From contig JAGTJM010000160.1 of NCBI GenBank assembly GCA_020747015.1, positions 1-18,529 on the forward strand: a DNA stretch of 18,529 bases, in the 5' to 3' direction. The DNA is from Pyrenochaeta sp. MPI-SDFR-AT-0127 (Eukaryota; Ascomycota; Dothideomycetes; Pleosporales; Cucurbitariaceae). A program made the position numbers and the translations under genes. The notes below the pieces were generated by a model. It made no database searches, was not told where the DNA came from, and saw only the letters and a program-made list of their open reading frames with translations. Positions 16,871 through 18,529 of the stretch are shown here, one piece after another; position 1 is the stretch's first letter; every line of letters starts with the position of its first letter.

Positions 16871-17314
16871 TAGAAGGGATATAGGTATTAGGCGAGGCCT
16901 AAATAGAGGCTAATAATAATATATACCCTACGAAGTTATATAATCCTATAGATTCTATATTATAAGAATAAAGTACTATAGGATACTATAGGATCCTATA
17001 TAGGATCTTCTAGGATACTATAGAAACTATAGGACTACCTAAGTATATAGATAAGAGTAATATACCCCTATAGTATATTATAATTAACCTTAAGTTATTA
17101 TTAAATACTACTATTTAATACTTAGAACTACTTTAACTAACTTATCTATCTCTACTTACTCTAATCTAGAAGCTACTAAGAAAGGACTCCTTAGTAATAC
17201 TAGCTACTTTATATTATAGCCACTCTACTAAGGACCTAAAGCCCTTTTAATATTTTAATTACCCTTAAAATAAGTAATATTAAGATAGATATAGTAACCC
17301 CTAACTCTATAAGT
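16871..17314. other. AT-rich RIPed stretch with short palindromic repeats
   Basis: No coding similarity that I trust. At 16976-17027 CTATAGGAT-type words repeat several times and include the perfect 14-bp palindrome TATAGGATCCTATA (16987-17000). This stretch probably holds the end of the Fot1 element and the LTR or leader of the next gypsy copy, but the borders are erased by mutation. Confidence 0.45.
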
Positions 17315-18529
17315 ATCGCCTTAGGTAAGCTAAAAGAAAAAGCTCCCCTAACTTATAATAGCGACTATAAGACCCTAAAATTATAGCTACTTTAATATAA
17401 TATCTACTTCTATATTAATAGATATATAGTAGATAATAATAAAGTAGTACTTATTACTACCTACCTCGTAGGAGAAGTACTAGAATAGGTTAACCTGTAT
17501 ATTATAAAATATATAGACTATAATATAGAAGATAATAAAAATACTATAATATTTAAAAGCTAGGATAAGTTTAAGAAATAAATTAGTCTAGTATTTAGGC
17601 TATAAATAGAAAAACTAATTATAGAATAAGGTATTTAGATACTATAATAGAAGATATCCGTAGCTAACTATACTAATAAATTCTAATAATATACTATAGT
17701 AATAGGATAGGATAATAACGCGCTAAAATACATATTTAGATAGAGCCTAAAGCTATAGGTCTAGGAAGAACTTATATATATAGGTATAACTATTAATATA
17801 TTAGATAATCTTATAAAGGAAAGTATAAGGATTAATAATAGACTATATAAGTTAGAGCTTAAGAAATAGAGTTATAGGAGAAGAAGCTACTAACCTAATA
17901 AGAGTAAATAAAGGGATTTTATTCACGTTAATTAAAATAACTATACTACTAGATATTATACTTCTAATAAACTAGAACCTATATACCTAGATAACGTAAA
18001 TAAGGGTAAGGGCTAGAAAGTAAAATACTAGAAGACGGATATAGGAAAAAATAATAAGATATACTATAATTACGGGAAGGAAGGACACTTTACTAGAAAC
18101 TATAAGTAGAAGAATAAAGTTACCTAATAAATTAATATAATTAGTTAGGTTTAGGACTAATATATAAAGGAGTAGGAGATTATAGGACTAATAGACTATA
18201 ATACTTAATAAAAAATACTAGAAGTAATAAGTAATAATAAGATTATCCGCCTATATAGAAATATACTACTACTTATACTAGATAATAATAAAGAAAATAT
18301 TCTACTAATAGAACTATACCTAGGGAATTAGGTTAATAGATATTAGGACTAAACCCTATATAAAGAAGTAGACGTAATATTACTAGACTACTATTAGAGA
18401 TAATAGGTTATAGAAGATAGGATAATATTAGTAAAACTACCCTATAAACCTAGGGTAATATACGTATATACTAAATATAGAAGAAGAAGGATATACTATA
18501 AACCCTTATAGGAAATAGATAGATATCTA
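17315..18529 (+). pseudogene. gag of a second, different Ty3/gypsy element, cut by the window end
   Basis: A single frame with many stops reads GKLKEKAPLTYNSDYKTLKL, VVLITTYLVGEVLE, IFKS-stop-DKFKK, SVANYTNKF, EELIYIGITINILDNLIKES and LDNVNKGKG. It ends with the zinc knuckle at 18062-18103, YYNYGKEGHFTRNY. That is the Ty3/gypsy gag with its retropepsin-preceding CCHC knuckle, in which every Cys has become Tyr (TGY to TAY). It is a different family from the element to the left, whose gag knuckle reads CGDPRHYANEC. Stops are TAG or TAA at Trp or Gln positions. The sequence is almost free of CA and TG dinucleotides. Protease should follow beyond the window. Confidence 0.8.

Noticed and set aside
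16976..17027. CRISPR-like short repeats
   Set aside because: CTATAGGAT words are irregularly spaced, lack unique spacers, and lie in RIPed fungal repeat DNA.
16871..17314. Right terminal inverted repeat of Fot1 element 2
   Set aside because: No reverse complement of 8096-8167 was found, even allowing transitions.

Overview
The window looks like accessory DNA from a filamentous ascomycete (Pezizomycotina). The grounds are an NLR-type WD40 gene with high-identity repeats, fungal NLR and TPR fragments, Fot1/pogo transposons, a Ty3/gypsy chromovirus and strong RIP-like decay: CpA/TpG replaced by TpA, with TGG, CAA and CAG codons turned into stops. No database search was possible; homology calls rest on motifs read by eye.

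Left part (1-5800), normal composition. A possible solo LTR lies at the far left. A minus-strand gene (911-2749) encodes almost only WD40 repeats: 14 copies of 42-44 residues, enough for two seven-bladed propellers. They vary at the positions known to be hypervariable in HET-E/HNWD allorecognition NLRs, but no NACHT domain lies upstream. Just beyond it, on the opposite strand, sit a kinesin-light-chain-type TPR fragment and an NLR N-terminal-domain fragment in another frame. The interval therefore reads as a graveyard of NLR modules around one surviving WD40 ORF. After an 800-base gene-poor stretch with a palindromic 38-bp tandem repeat comes an intact 353-residue gene on the minus strand (4715-5776) of no family I recognise.

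Middle (6234-8093). A decayed Fot1/pogo element on the minus strand has 53-bp terminal inverted repeats. Its transposase is broken by RIP-like stops and by a 26-bp tandem duplication that exactly explains its frameshift.

Right part (8168-18529), heavily RIPed. A second, different Fot1-like transposase starts at 8168 on the plus strand. It was hit twice by one Ty3/gypsy family: a solo LTR in reverse orientation (8501-8798, target duplication TCTAT) and a full 7101-bp chromovirus (8973-16073, target duplication AATAG). Removing both restores one transposase frame interrupted only by point-mutation stops. A second gypsy gag, with all zinc-knuckle cysteines lost, runs from about 17315 off the window end.

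Only the WD40 ORF and the 353-residue ORF look like intact genes. The rest is mobile-element or NLR debris.
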